Positions 43,452 to 52,089 of a DNA stretch of 64,000 nucleotides are shown here, piece after piece. Under the pieces are notes generated by a model that did no database searches, was not told where the DNA came from, and saw nothing but the letters and a program-made list of their open reading frames with translations. The DNA is from Chitinophaga sp. H8 (GTDB lineage Bacteria; Bacteroidota; Bacteroidia; Chitinophagales; Chitinophagaceae). The first letter of the stretch is position 1. Each line of letters begins with the position of its first letter. The stretch lies in the NCBI RefSeq assembly GCF_040567655.1, contig NZ_JBEXAC010000001.1, forward strand, positions 1,116,001-1,180,000, read 5' to 3'. The translations under genes and the position numbers were made by a program.

Positions 43452-44361
43452 TGTTTTGTTAACGGGTGCATCTGGATTTCTTGGGAATCAGATTATTAAG
43501 ACACTCAGTAATAAGTATAATTTTTTTACTATTGGACGGCAAACTGAAGAACTTGTAGGTCGACATCTTAGATTTAATATTTCAGAAGGAGTTACAAATA
43601 AATTGCCTAAAGTAAGATATGTGATTCATTGTGCCGGGAAAGCCCATAGCGTTCCACGATCAGTGAAAGAAAGTAAAGTTTTTTTTGAAGTTAATTTGCA
43701 AGGGACAATTAATTTTTGTCAATCATTAATAGAATCAAATACTACTCCTGATGCGTTAATCTTTATCAGTACTGTAGCTGTTTATGGTAAAGATGCTGGA
43801 GTAATGATTACAGAAGATGATGCCCTTGATGCTATCTCTCCTTATGCTAAGAGTAAAGCTATGGCTGAGACTTATTTACAGAATTGGGCGAATGAAAATG
43901 GTGTAAGACTTGGAATACTCCGTTTACCATTAATAGCTGGCCCTAATCCTCCGGGAAACCTGGGGGCAATGATAAGGGGGATTCGAAGTGGCAGGTATTT
44001 GAGCATTGGTAAGGCAGACGCTCGGAAAAGTATAGTCTGGGCATCTGATGTTGCCGAAATTATTCCTAATGTAGCTAAAATCGGTGGAATTTATAATTTG
44101 ACGGACGGTGAACATCCTTCTTTTAAAGAATTAGAACATGCCATTGCTACAATACTTGGAAAGAATGATCCATTAAGTGTGCCACTACCTATTGCAAAAG
44201 TGCTTGGATATGCAGGTGATTTGATAGGAAGTAAATTTCCTGTTAATAGTGATAAGCTTAAGAAAATAATATCCACCTTAACTTTTAATGACGCAAAAGC
44301 GCGAGCTATGCTGAATTGGAACCCTTGTGGGGTAATAGATAAAATACATTTAATAGTATGA
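43423..44361 (+). CDS. NAD-dependent epimerase/reductase, WbpV-like
   Basis: This 312-residue SDR enzyme has LLTGASGFLGNQIIKTLS (12-29), VIHCAGKAHSVPR, FISTVAVYGKDAG and the Tyr-Lys pair in YAKSKAMAE. The wording matches WbpV/WbgZ-like proteins that reduce the WbpM product to UDP-QuiNAc or UDP-FucNAc and are usually found next to WbpL-like transferases, as here. The ATG at 43423 overlaps the upstream gene by 29 bases; a GTG at 43441 would shorten the overlap. Its stop overlaps the next ATG by four bases. Confidence 0.85.
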   Translation: MVKLYQVKDDVLLTGASGFLGNQIIKTLSNKYNFFTIGRQTEELVGRHLRFNISEGVTNKLPKVRYVIHCAGKAHSVPRSVKESKVFFEVNLQGTINFCQSLIESNTTPDALIFISTVAVYGKDAGVMITEDDALDAISPYAKSKAMAETYLQNWANENGVRLGILRLPLIAGPNPPGNLGAMIRGIRSGRYLSIGKADARKSIVWASDVAEIIPNVAKIGGIYNLTDGEHPSFKELEHAIATILGKNDPLSVPLPIAKVLGYAGDLIGSKFPVNSDKLKKIISTLTFNDAKARAMLNWNPCGVIDKIHLIV

Positions 44362-45329
44362 GTTATTTAATATTAACTGCGTTTTTTTTTGTTTCTAGTC
44401 TGATTTATTTTAAAGTAGCTGCGCATTTTAATATCATTGATAAGCCTAATGAAAGGAGTTCTCACACCAGTTTAACAATCCGAGGTGGCGGAATCTTATT
44501 TATTCTAGCGGCTATAGTAACTTTTTTTTGGGGGACTGATACATTTTTGTTGCCTGCTATTGGCATTATTATAATTGGAACGATTAGCTTCCTGGATGAT
44601 ATTTTTACGCTACCTAATAAGATAAGAATAGTATTTCATATAGCGGCGGTAACTTTAATGTTTGTATACCTTCAAATATTTAATGTTCTACCCATATATG
44701 GGATAATAGCCCTCTATGTATTAGTAATAGGAATTATAAATGCCTATAATTTCATGGATGGCATTAATGGGATAACTGGCTTATATAGTTTAGTCATATT
44801 AGCTGGGCTGCAGTTTGTGAATATGAAACAGGTGCTTTTTATAAGTCCATATTTGGTCTGGATCCCAATGATTGCTTGCGCCGTTTTTTTGTTCTTCAAT
44901 TTTCGTAAAAAAGCTTTGTGTTTTGCTGGAGATGTAGGTAGCGTCTCCATAGCATTTTGGATTATTATCCTATTGTTGAAACTGATTTTTTTAACGGATA
45001 ATTGGATATACCTACTTTTTCTCTCTGTTTATGGAGTAGATACAGTATTAACAATTATACACAGACTGTTTTTAAGGCAGAATATATTTAAGGCACATAG
45101 AATGCATTTCTATCAGTTACTTGCAAATGAAAGAAAACTCCCACATTTAGTAGTTACAGTTATTTATTGTGTAATCCAGGCAACTGTAATAGTTTATGTA
45201 ATTACCCAGTTTAATAGCAATAGGAGCCTGTTTTTTCATTTTGTAGTGATGCTTCTGCCACTTATTATTATTTATATTAGTATAAAGAACAAACTATCAA
45301 ATATCATCCTAGTTAGCAAGAAGGGATAA
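44358..45329 (+). CDS. Undecaprenyl-phosphate sugar-1-phosphate transferase, WbpL/WecA-like
   Basis: This 323-residue inner-membrane protein has about 10-11 TM helices, belonging to the polyprenyl-phosphate HexNAc-1-P transferase (GT4/MraY-like) family. Diagnostic features are HTSLTIRGGGILF, the Asp pair in FLDDIFTLPNK, NAYNFMDGINGI, and the HIR-like HRMHFYQLL near the C-terminus. It loads the first sugar onto undecaprenyl phosphate and so starts the repeat unit; WbpL in Pseudomonas uses UDP-FucNAc or GlcNAc. It is coupled by a 4-base overlap to the WbpV-like gene. Nine T (44382-44390) lie at codons 9-11. Confidence 0.92.
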   Translation: MSYLILTAFFFVSSLIYFKVAAHFNIIDKPNERSSHTSLTIRGGGILFILAAIVTFFWGTDTFLLPAIGIIIIGTISFLDDIFTLPNKIRIVFHIAAVTLMFVYLQIFNVLPIYGIIALYVLVIGIINAYNFMDGINGITGLYSLVILAGLQFVNMKQVLFISPYLVWIPMIACAVFLFFNFRKKALCFAGDVGSVSIAFWIIILLLKLIFLTDNWIYLLFLSVYGVDTVLTIIHRLFLRQNIFKAHRMHFYQLLANERKLPHLVVTVIYCVIQATVIVYVITQFNSNRSLFFHFVVMLLPLIIIYISIKNKLSNIILVSKKG

Positions 45330-45393
45330 TGATTATTGAATCTTGCTTAGTTTTAGTCATGAAGACATGTCCCTTGTAATTGCCCGGTCAATT

Positions 45394-46542
45394 ATGAAAG
45401 TACTTTTTGCTCATAATAGTATATTCCAATTTGCCAATGGGCTTGTATATTCAAGCAATATACCACAACAGGTATGGCATCGGTATTTAGTGCATTTTGA
45501 TAAACTTGTTGTGGTGGGAAGAGCTATCGAGGTGGCTGATGATACTATAGAGATAAGTACCGCAGATAATGTTGATTTCATTAAATTCCCGGATGTCACT
45601 CTTTGGGAAGGCGTGTTCAAACAATACTATTTTGTAAACCTGGCTAAAAAATACATAAGTGAATCCCAAGTAAGTGCTGTCATTGTACGTCTACCTAGTC
45701 AGGTAGGCATCTATTTTTTGAAAGCAGCTGTGCAATTGAATTTACCTGTTGCTGTAGAGGTAGTAGGTGATATTTGGAATGAGCTATGGTACCGAAAGTT
45801 ATTAAGAACTAGATTGCTGGCACCTTATCGCTTCTGGCAAATGCGTGAAGCAGTAAAAAAGGCCTCGCATGTTATTTATGTAACCGAAGAATATCTGCAA
45901 AGAATTTATCCATGTAAAGGGGAGAGGAGTTTTGCCTCAAATGTAGATATCCAAGTTCTTAAAGATAAATTAATAAGTAAAAGTGGTGTATTTCAGATTA
46001 CAACTGTGGGATCACTTGATTTTTATTATAAAGGTTATGATGTTGTATTAAAGGCACTTTCACTCCTTAAGAAGCAGGGGATTAGCGATTTTATGCTTAA
46101 TTGTGCAGGGGATGGGACCGGAGAAGCTATCCGAGAATTAGCAAAGCAGTATGATTTAACAGACAGCATAAATATTTTAGGAATACTTACAAAGAAAAAA
46201 CTGTATACATTACTCGACAATACAGACCTTTATATTCAGCCGTCCAGAACTGAAGGATTGCCACGGGCTTTAATTGAAGCAATGAGTAGGGGGTGTCCTG
46301 CTTTGGCCTCAACTGCAGGTGGTATACCAGAATTACTTGATGTAGCATATTTGCATAAGCCTGGAGACTATAAAAAATTGGCAAATGATATAAAGAATTT
46401 GTTATTAAATGAAGACTTGTTTATTGAAATGAGTCGTATTAACCTTTGTAGGGCAGCTGATTATTTACCTTCAGTTTTGGAAAAAAGGCGTCACAACTTT
46501 TGGGCGTCGTTTAATGCTTCTATAAAAACCAAAGACCACTAA
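45394..46542 (+). CDS. Glycosyltransferase family 4-like
   Basis: This 382-residue GT-B transferase begins KVLFAHNSIFQFANG, with VVEVVGDIWNELWYR in the first half. It has TVGSLDFYYKGYDVVLKALSLL, CAGDGTGEAIRELAKQY and the donor site QPSRTEGLPRALIEAMSRGCPALAS (Glu motif) in the second. It is the last gene of the polysaccharide cluster. The frame is open from a TTG at 45343 and an ATG lies at 45367; I choose the ATG at 45394 because the first beta strand (MKVLFAHN) starts there. A strong terminator follows within 70 bases. Confidence 0.87.
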   Translation: MKVLFAHNSIFQFANGLVYSSNIPQQVWHRYLVHFDKLVVVGRAIEVADDTIEISTADNVDFIKFPDVTLWEGVFKQYYFVNLAKKYISESQVSAVIVRLPSQVGIYFLKAAVQLNLPVAVEVVGDIWNELWYRKLLRTRLLAPYRFWQMREAVKKASHVIYVTEEYLQRIYPCKGERSFASNVDIQVLKDKLISKSGVFQITTVGSLDFYYKGYDVVLKALSLLKKQGISDFMLNCAGDGTGEAIRELAKQYDLTDSINILGILTKKKLYTLLDNTDLYIQPSRTEGLPRALIEAMSRGCPALASTAGGIPELLDVAYLHKPGDYKKLANDIKNLLLNEDLFIEMSRINLCRAADYLPSVLEKRRHNFWASFNASIKTKDH

Positions 46543-46561
46543 GTCTGGAAGAATATATTTT

Positions 46562-46606
46562 AAAACAAAAGGATCGCAGACTATATAGCTGCGATCCTTT
46601 TGTTTT
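46562..46606 (+). terminator. Terminator at the end of the polysaccharide cluster
   Basis: An 18-bp perfect stem (46562-46579 with 46589-46606) with a 9-base loop ends in TTTTGTTTT on the 3' side, 20 bases after the last glycosyltransferase gene. Its A-rich 5' side would also work on the opposite strand. Confidence 0.9.
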
Positions 46607-46678
46607 AACAACACACCGTGTTACTTATAAATAGCCCCAATACCTTATCTGGCTGCTTTTCGATCAAAATTGAGTTAT

Positions 46679-46696
46679 ATCACATTGTTATGTGAT
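46679..46696. promoter_or_regulatory. Inverted repeat ATCACAT-N4-ATGTGAT upstream of the T9SS gene
   Basis: A perfect 7-bp inverted repeat with a 4-base spacer lies 65 bases before the ATG at 46761. The symmetry suits a dimeric regulator. The half-site order is opposite to the E. coli CRP consensus, so it is not evidence for control by the Crp/Fnr gene at 48786. Confidence 0.35.
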
Positions 46697-46739
46697 TTTA
46701 AATTAAATATTAATTACATATATTTATATATATAATTAA

Positions 46740-46747
46740 TATATTTG
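46740..46747 (+). promoter_or_regulatory. Possible -7 box (TATATTTG)
   Basis: TATATTTG matches TAnnTTTG 14 bases before the ATG at 46761. If real, the leader is very short or translation starts at the in-frame ATG at 46776. The surrounding sequence is extremely AT-rich, which lowers the weight of the match. Confidence 0.25.
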
Positions 46748-46760
46748 TATTGATTATCCT

Positions 46761-48362
46761 ATGAAACTATCCTTTATGAATTGCCTTATTGAGGTAAGGG
46801 CATGGCTTGTCTATTATTTTAAATGTTTATTAGGCAATAATATTCAACGTTTATGCTGTGTATTTATATTAATAAGCCATCCTTTTATATTGACTGGACA
46901 AGATATCGCATTGCAAAACCCATCTTTGGAAGGAAAAGCTCAAACACAGCGGGTGCCGCCACCCTGGTATAGTTATAGTAAATCTCCCGATACACAGCCG
47001 GGCTCTTTAGATATAACATTGGCGCCTTCTGATGGTAATACATTTATAGGGATGATATGGGGTAAAGCATGGCCAGAGAGATTTGCGCAAAATATTGAAA
47101 ATGGATTAAAGGCTGGTAAAGTTTACACCTTATCCTTCGATTTGGCTTATCCGGCTCATTATATTGAAGATATTTGTACTGGATCCTTTGCTATATATGG
47201 AAGTAATCCAAATGAAGAGCCAGAGCTTTTATGGGAATCTGGAGCATTTTATCATGAGGAATGGAAACGTTACTCCGCTGTTATTGCACCGCTGAAAACA
47301 TATCATCAACTCATTTTTGGTCCTTATAATATTGTTACCTGTAAAAGTGATGCTTTTACAGGTGTTCTTGTTGATAATTTTTCACCCATTATCCGGGAAG
47401 TACCTAAAATCGAGTTGTTTACGAGAAACACCTGTAAAGGGACTAATACAGGAAGTGCTTTGGTAAGAGTAAAAGGAGGCCAGGCGCCTTATCAATATAC
47501 TTGGAGCCCGGGAGGAAATACAACTGAAGAAATCGCTAATTTAGGCATTGGTATTTATGAAGTAACAGTTACAGGGGCCAATGGTGTGATAATTAAAGAG
47601 CAGGTACATATTGAGGAAACTGAAGTGCTGGCAGAAGCAGTATTAACCCCCGCCACTTGTTATAATCTAAATGATGCTGCAATTGGTATCCTTGTCAGCG
47701 GAGGTAATGCACCATATAGTTTCAGCTTGAATAATGGAAGTGTTATTCAGAATGAACCAGGTTTTAAGCATTTGAAAGCAGGCAATTACAAAGTTGAAGT
47801 AATGGATAGCAGGGGATGTAGCATTACTTTAAATAATTTACACATTAATCAACCTCCACAATTTCAGATTCAAACTGTTAATACTAAACCAGTCAGTTGT
47901 ACAGAAACAAGAGATGGGAAAATAGCATTGGATGTAAAGGGAGGCACAGCTCCATATTCCTATAGCCTGGGCGCGCATTCCTGGCAGCCTGATAGTACCT
48001 GGAATCAGTTAGATGCGGGTAGATATTATTTTCAGGTAAAGGATAAAAATGGATGTAAGCTGACGGGAGAGACGGAGGTTGTAAAAAACTGGCGTGATTG
48101 CGCCGTGTTTGTACCAACTGCGTTTAGTCCTAATGGCGACGGAATTAATGATATATTCAGAGCAAAGGTACATGATGATGTATATAATTACCGGTTGACT
48201 GTTTACAATAGGTGGGGCCAACAGATTTTTCAAAGCAATGATCCGGCTCAGGGATGGGATGGCGGACAACAAACAACGGGAAACTATTTTTGGGTACTAA
48301 TATATACAGATAGTAAGCATCAGGCCCGTAAACAACAAGGTAATCTGGTTTTAATAAAATAA
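46761..48362 (+). CDS. T9SS type B sorted surface protein with SprB repeats
   Basis: This 533-residue exported protein has an extended N-region with a hydrophobic signal at about 30-45 (CCVFILISHPFILTGQ). A jelly-roll-like domain of about 150 residues follows, with three SprB-type repeats (GGQAPYQYTWSPGGNT; GGNAPYSFSLNNG; GGTAPYSYSLG). The C-terminal CHU_C/type B sorting domain runs from about 449 (VFVPTAFSPNGDGINDIF, YNRWGQQIFQS, WDGG, GNYFWVL). Such proteins are exported through the type IX system and attached to, or released from, the surface. An adhesin or gliding role is possible. It lies just after the EPS terminator with its own upstream region. Confidence 0.9.
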   Translation: MKLSFMNCLIEVRAWLVYYFKCLLGNNIQRLCCVFILISHPFILTGQDIALQNPSLEGKAQTQRVPPPWYSYSKSPDTQPGSLDITLAPSDGNTFIGMIWGKAWPERFAQNIENGLKAGKVYTLSFDLAYPAHYIEDICTGSFAIYGSNPNEEPELLWESGAFYHEEWKRYSAVIAPLKTYHQLIFGPYNIVTCKSDAFTGVLVDNFSPIIREVPKIELFTRNTCKGTNTGSALVRVKGGQAPYQYTWSPGGNTTEEIANLGIGIYEVTVTGANGVIIKEQVHIEETEVLAEAVLTPATCYNLNDAAIGILVSGGNAPYSFSLNNGSVIQNEPGFKHLKAGNYKVEVMDSRGCSITLNNLHINQPPQFQIQTVNTKPVSCTETRDGKIALDVKGGTAPYSYSLGAHSWQPDSTWNQLDAGRYYFQVKDKNGCKLTGETEVVKNWRDCAVFVPTAFSPNGDGINDIFRAKVHDDVYNYRLTVYNRWGQQIFQSNDPAQGWDGGQQTTGNYFWVLIYTDSKHQARKQQGNLVLIK

Positions 48363-48374
48363 TGGTTTGAATCC

Positions 48375-48644
48375 TCAATGCAGGATAATTGCAACAAAAG
48401 ATAAAAGCACATCCATTATAGCTAAAAACAATAAAACCATTGATAGCTTATTTTGATGTTCTTTATGGACAGCTCTTTCCTGACTACTGGAATTGTAAAT
48501 GTTGTATCGGCTGAAATGCAGAAAATCAGAAAATCTCCAATAGGGCGATTTATGCCTAATAAACAATCCTGTCTTGAATAAAGTCAATAAAATAATGCTT
48601 CCATGAAGTATCCATGGGAGGTATAGGAATATTACTTGCTCCAT
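48375..48644 (-). CDS. Small two-TM hypothetical membrane protein
   Basis: This 89-residue protein has two clear hydrophobic helices (about 4-25, FLYLPWILHGSIILLTLF; and about 68-88, LSMVLLFLAIMDVLLSFVAIIL) joined by a basic, polar loop. I do not recognise the family. It converges on the T9SS gene with a 12-base gap. The frame is not a shadow of another gene, and the hydrophobicity pattern is protein-like, so it is probably real. Confidence 0.55.
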   Translation of the reverse strand: MEQVIFLYLPWILHGSIILLTLFKTGLFIRHKSPYWRFSDFLHFSRYNIYNSSSQERAVHKEHQNKLSMVLLFLAIMDVLLSFVAIILH

Positions 48645-48785
48645 AGCAATATGGTTTTAAAATCTCCCTAAAGATAGTTGTAAAATCCTTTGCTGTTGGA
48701 CTGATTGCTCTATTCCCGCCTTTTTTTGATTTTTGTCAAAAACTATACTGAATGATTAAACGTAGGGGAATTGTCAGATAATTTG

Positions 48786-49418
48786 TTAAGAAGCAGATTC
48801 CTTGTGAAGTGTCAGTTGTTTTTTCCTGACACGGCTTAAAGTTTCCAATCTGATGCCGAGGAAAGAGGCAATATATGCAAGGGGCACCCGATTCATAAGG
48901 CCAGGCCATTGATCATTAAAGTACTTATACTTTTCCATAGCATTTCCCATCCTGCTGATAAAGGCTCTTTCTTCAGCCCCCTGGTAGTAGATCTCAAATA
49001 TTTTTCGCATTACTATATTGATTTCCGGATAATCAACATACCATCTTTGCAGGGTTTCAAATGATATACCGGTGAGTATTGCGGGTTCTATAGCCTGAAT
49101 GTTTTCTCTGGCAGGCTTGATTCCATAGAGCCCTGATATAGAAGTAGCAAAACTGTTTTCCAGTATTATCCAGGTGATGATTTCCTTTTTCCCCCTTTGA
49201 GAAAAGGCACGTAATACACCTTGCTGAATAAAGAATACATGATGACAATAATCCCCTTCTTTTAATAGCATTACATTTTTGGCTACCTCGATCTCAAATG
49301 CATGCTCGGAAAAATCCTTTTTAAATGCCTCGCTAACTGGGTATAACTGTTTAAAGCGATCAAGCACTTTATTGATAGAGGCTGTGGAGGGTTGTCTGGC
49401 AATGATCGTATCTGGCAT
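48786..49418 (-). CDS. Crp/Fnr-family transcriptional regulator
   Basis: This 210-residue protein has a cyclic-nucleotide-binding-like beta barrel at about 40-125 (VAKNVMLLKEGDYCHHVFFIQQGVLRAF) and a C-terminal helix-turn-helix at about 176-203 (RVPLAYIASFLGIRLETLSRVRKK). The barrel lacks an obvious cAMP phosphate-binding cassette (RESA-type), as in most Bacteroidota Crp-like proteins that respond to unknown signals. It is a lone gene on the minus strand. Targets cannot be named; the flanking EPS and T9SS genes are candidates by position only. Confidence 0.88.
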   Translation of the reverse strand: MPDTIIARQPSTASINKVLDRFKQLYPVSEAFKKDFSEHAFEIEVAKNVMLLKEGDYCHHVFFIQQGVLRAFSQRGKKEIITWIILENSFATSISGLYGIKPARENIQAIEPAILTGISFETLQRWYVDYPEINIVMRKIFEIYYQGAEERAFISRMGNAMEKYKYFNDQWPGLMNRVPLAYIASFLGIRLETLSRVRKKQLTLHKESAS

Positions 49419-49564
49419 GGTCTCGAATAGATAAACTGCACAGCTGAATGTATATCGTTACATTTACAGCGGTGGCATAGGTATGGCTTAATGAAATAAT
49501 CGCGTAAAGATAGCAAATGATTATTCCTATACCTGATTATCTTTTTATTAAGGCCGGTTAACTA

Positions 49565-50317
49565 CTATGCTTGTGAAGTAAGCTCCCTGTTTTTGAATGG
49601 ATATTGGTCTAATACTTTAAGCACTTTCTTGTTTTTTCCGATGGCTGTAATTGCCTGCAGATGCTTTTCATGATGGAGGTCTGTACCAATATAATCTATC
49701 ATTTTGTCTGCAACCAACTTTTCTGCAGCTTGCTGTATATGTTTGCCATAATATCCAGTCAGAGATAATAGATTAACCTGCAACAGGCAGCCCATCTTTT
49801 TGAATTGATGGTAAAGGTCAAAGTTGGCATGTCCATACGCATATCTTTCCGGATGTGCCATAATAGGACGATACCCTTGTGCTTCCAAGGTAAAAATCCA
49901 ATTGTGTAGCTGGGGAGGGGCCGACATGAAAGAAATTTCTACCAGAACAAGTTCACCATTAAGTGTTAATAAAGGCGCTTTCATAAGCTCTTCAAAGTAT
50001 TCATCCATATAGTACTCTGCCGCATGCTTAAATGGAATGTCCAAACGTGCTTCTGTTAAGGCAGCTTGCAGCTTTTGGAATGGAAGAGCTATTGTATCCG
50101 CAGAATTGGGATATCTATCCATCATGATATGGGGTGTGGTAATGATTTTTTTTATACCCAATTCATGCAATTGCCCGATAAATGCAACACTCGTGTCTAC
50201 TTCCTGAACACCATCGTCAATTCCGGGAATAAGATGAGAATGTATATCCGTTTCTATATTGGATAAAAAGTTGGCTAAAAATTGGCTATCAGTATTTTTT
50301 CTGCGAAAAAAGAACAT
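49565..50317 (-). CDS. CpsB/YwqE-type PHP tyrosine phosphatase
   Basis: This 250-residue metal-dependent phosphatase of the PHP fold has DIHSHLIPGIDDGVQ (24-38), TTPHIMMDRYPN, a HAAEYYMDEYF Glu motif, MAHPERYAYG, and the final metal ligands in IGTDLHH. Homologues dephosphorylate bacterial tyrosine kinases that control capsule and EPS export. The Wzc-like kinase with a (Tyr-Gly)7 tail at 22795 is the obvious partner although 24 kb away and on the other strand. It is transcribed alone. Confidence 0.92.
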   Translation of the reverse strand: MFFFRRKNTDSQFLANFLSNIETDIHSHLIPGIDDGVQEVDTSVAFIGQLHELGIKKIITTPHIMMDRYPNSADTIALPFQKLQAALTEARLDIPFKHAAEYYMDEYFEELMKAPLLTLNGELVLVEISFMSAPPQLHNWIFTLEAQGYRPIMAHPERYAYGHANFDLYHQFKKMGCLLQVNLLSLTGYYGKHIQQAAEKLVADKMIDYIGTDLHHEKHLQAITAIGKNKKVLKVLDQYPFKNRELTSQA

Positions 50318-50451
50318 ATGGTAAATATCCGTTTAAAAAAGCCAATAGGTCATGAGCATAGCTACCTATCAGACATTAAAATCAACAACTGGTTTTTCAA
50401 AGCCTCATTCAACAAAATCTTTGCCAGTATTTGAATATTTCTCTCCAGGAG

Positions 50452-50925
50452 TTATATCACAATTAATTTTACAATTTCTTCCAGGTATTGCTGATCTGTT
50501 TCATCAAATTGGGCAGGGAATTCACTGTCAATATCAAGTACACCTGCCACGATGCCATCTTTCATCAATGGGATTACAATTTCAGACTTTGATAAACTGC
50601 TGCAGGCAATATGGCCCGGGAAAAGTGCAACATCCGGAACAATTAACGTACGTGCCTGTTCCCAGCAGCTGCCACAAACACCTTTTCCTTTCCTGATACG
50701 GGTACAGGCTACCGGTCCCTGAAAGGGCCCTAAAACCAGCTCCTCTGCCTTAACCAGGTAAAATCCTACCCAAAACCAGCCAAACTGTTGCTTTAATGCA
50801 GCAGCCATATTAGCCATATTGGCTACCAGATCAGGCTCCCCTTCCAATAAAGCACTAAGTTGTGGTATAATTGAGCGGTATTGTACCTCTTTGCTTCCCT
50901 GGATAATGTTTAAATCTTCTGCCAT
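50452..50925 (-). CDS. msrC: Free methionine-(R)-sulfoxide reductase (GAF domain)
   Basis: This 157-residue protein with a single GAF domain matches the fRMsr (MsrC/YebR) family. The three redox Cys positions are visible in VACTRIRKGKGVCGSCW and HIACSSLSKSEIVIP, followed by GVLDIDSE. It reduces free Met-R-sulfoxide in the cytoplasm with thioredoxin. The length is normal. It is monocistronic on the minus strand, divergent from idi across a 436-base gap. Confidence 0.93.
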   Translation of the reverse strand: MAEDLNIIQGSKEVQYRSIIPQLSALLEGEPDLVANMANMAAALKQQFGWFWVGFYLVKAEELVLGPFQGPVACTRIRKGKGVCGSCWEQARTLIVPDVALFPGHIACSSLSKSEIVIPLMKDGIVAGVLDIDSEFPAQFDETDQQYLEEIVKLIVI

Positions 50926-51361
50926 TTTACAAAGATAGGCTTTTACAACAGGCGGGAAAAGGAGATCGCCTTATAAGTAGCAATCGCTATTTCTTCGTAT
51001 ATTTATAACAATATAATACGGCTGTAATAATGAAAGCCCTCTAATACCTATTTGAAAAAATGCAACCTATGCCGGGTAAAAATTAATACCAGGGAGTTTA
51101 CAAAGGACAGCTAAGTTACTACTACCGCCCTTACACCTTCTCAATTGCAGAAACAAGGAGATGCTGGCACGGCTAATTGTATCAATTGTAAATATGATTG
51201 TTTTTATTATTTAAATACCATTTTTATGAATGTAATTAATTCTCCTCCCTGCTACAGGCAGAAAATTCTCTGCATATTTATTAATATTGTTGGTTACAAT
51301 GTATAGAGGTAATGATAGGAAGGGTAGCATCAGAACGCTCATTAATGCAAAATAAATTCAA
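50926..51361. other. Non-coding gap between msrC and idi
   Basis: A 436-base AT-rich region between divergent genes must hold both promoters. I see no ORF with protein-like composition, no RNA gene fold and no repeat; short A/T runs are the only structure. Confidence 0.5.
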
Positions 51362-51877
51362 ATGAATCAGCCAGAGGTAATATTGGTGAATGAAAAGGAC
51401 GAAGTAACGGGAACGATGGAAAAAATGGAGGCGCATCTTAAAGGGTTATTGCACCGTGCATTTTCCGTATTTATTATCAATGATGCAGGTGAAATGTTAC
51501 TGCAACAACGCGCATTCACAAAGTATCATTCTGCCGGATTATGGACAAATGCCTGCTGCAGTCATCCTTACCCCGGCGAATCTACGATTGCTGCTGCCAG
51601 CCGGAGATTAATGGAAGAACTGGGAGCGGCTTGCCCATTACAGGAGGTTTTTTCGTTCACCTATCGTACTGAATTTGATAATGGTTTAATAGAGCATGAA
51701 TATGATCATGTATTATTGGGTACTTATAATGGTAATATAACTCCAGATAGTACAGAAGTAAATGACTTTCGTTTTTTCCCTGTTGATACTATCCGGCAAT
51801 TAATGAAAGAAACACCATTACAATTTACCAGTTGGTTTCATCAGGCATTTCCCCTGATGCTGCCCTATCTGGAATAA
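51362..51877 (+). CDS. idi: Isopentenyl-diphosphate delta-isomerase, type 1
   Basis: This is a 171-residue Nudix-fold isomerase that interconverts IPP and DMAPP. Key stretches are the catalytic-Cys motif TNACCSHPYPGES (Cys66 equivalent to Cys67 of E. coli Idi), the Nudix-like AASRRLMEELG, and HEYDHVLLG with the acidic metal/catalytic residues. It balances the C5 precursor pool and lies 212 bases upstream of a terpene synthase on the same strand, which fits precursor supply for it. No other isoprenoid gene is in the window. Confidence 0.95.
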   Translation: MNQPEVILVNEKDEVTGTMEKMEAHLKGLLHRAFSVFIINDAGEMLLQQRAFTKYHSAGLWTNACCSHPYPGESTIAAASRRLMEELGAACPLQEVFSFTYRTEFDNGLIEHEYDHVLLGTYNGNITPDSTEVNDFRFFPVDTIRQLMKETPLQFTSWFHQAFPLMLPYLE

Positions 51878-52089
51878 AAAGTAATGGACAACAACTAAAA
51901 TACTTGTATTAATCCGGTGACCCTCAATACCTGAAATAACCATTCCGCATATTAAACACGATGTATGCGGATCAGTTGTTATAACCTGAATATGTATATC
52001 CCTGTTTACATCCGGCTCCGGTGCCGGTAGCAGCCAGCTTTATGTTTATCCTGACACAACTTTACTCGTTAACCATTAAATCCTCACTC

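Noticed and set aside
46679..46696. E. coli-type CRP site
   Set aside because: The half-sites are in the opposite order to TGTGA-N6-TCACA, so the similarity is superficial.
50926..51361. RNA gene or riboswitch in the msrC-idi gap
   Set aside because: No tRNA-like clover leaf, long stem or conserved riboswitch core could be traced by eye.
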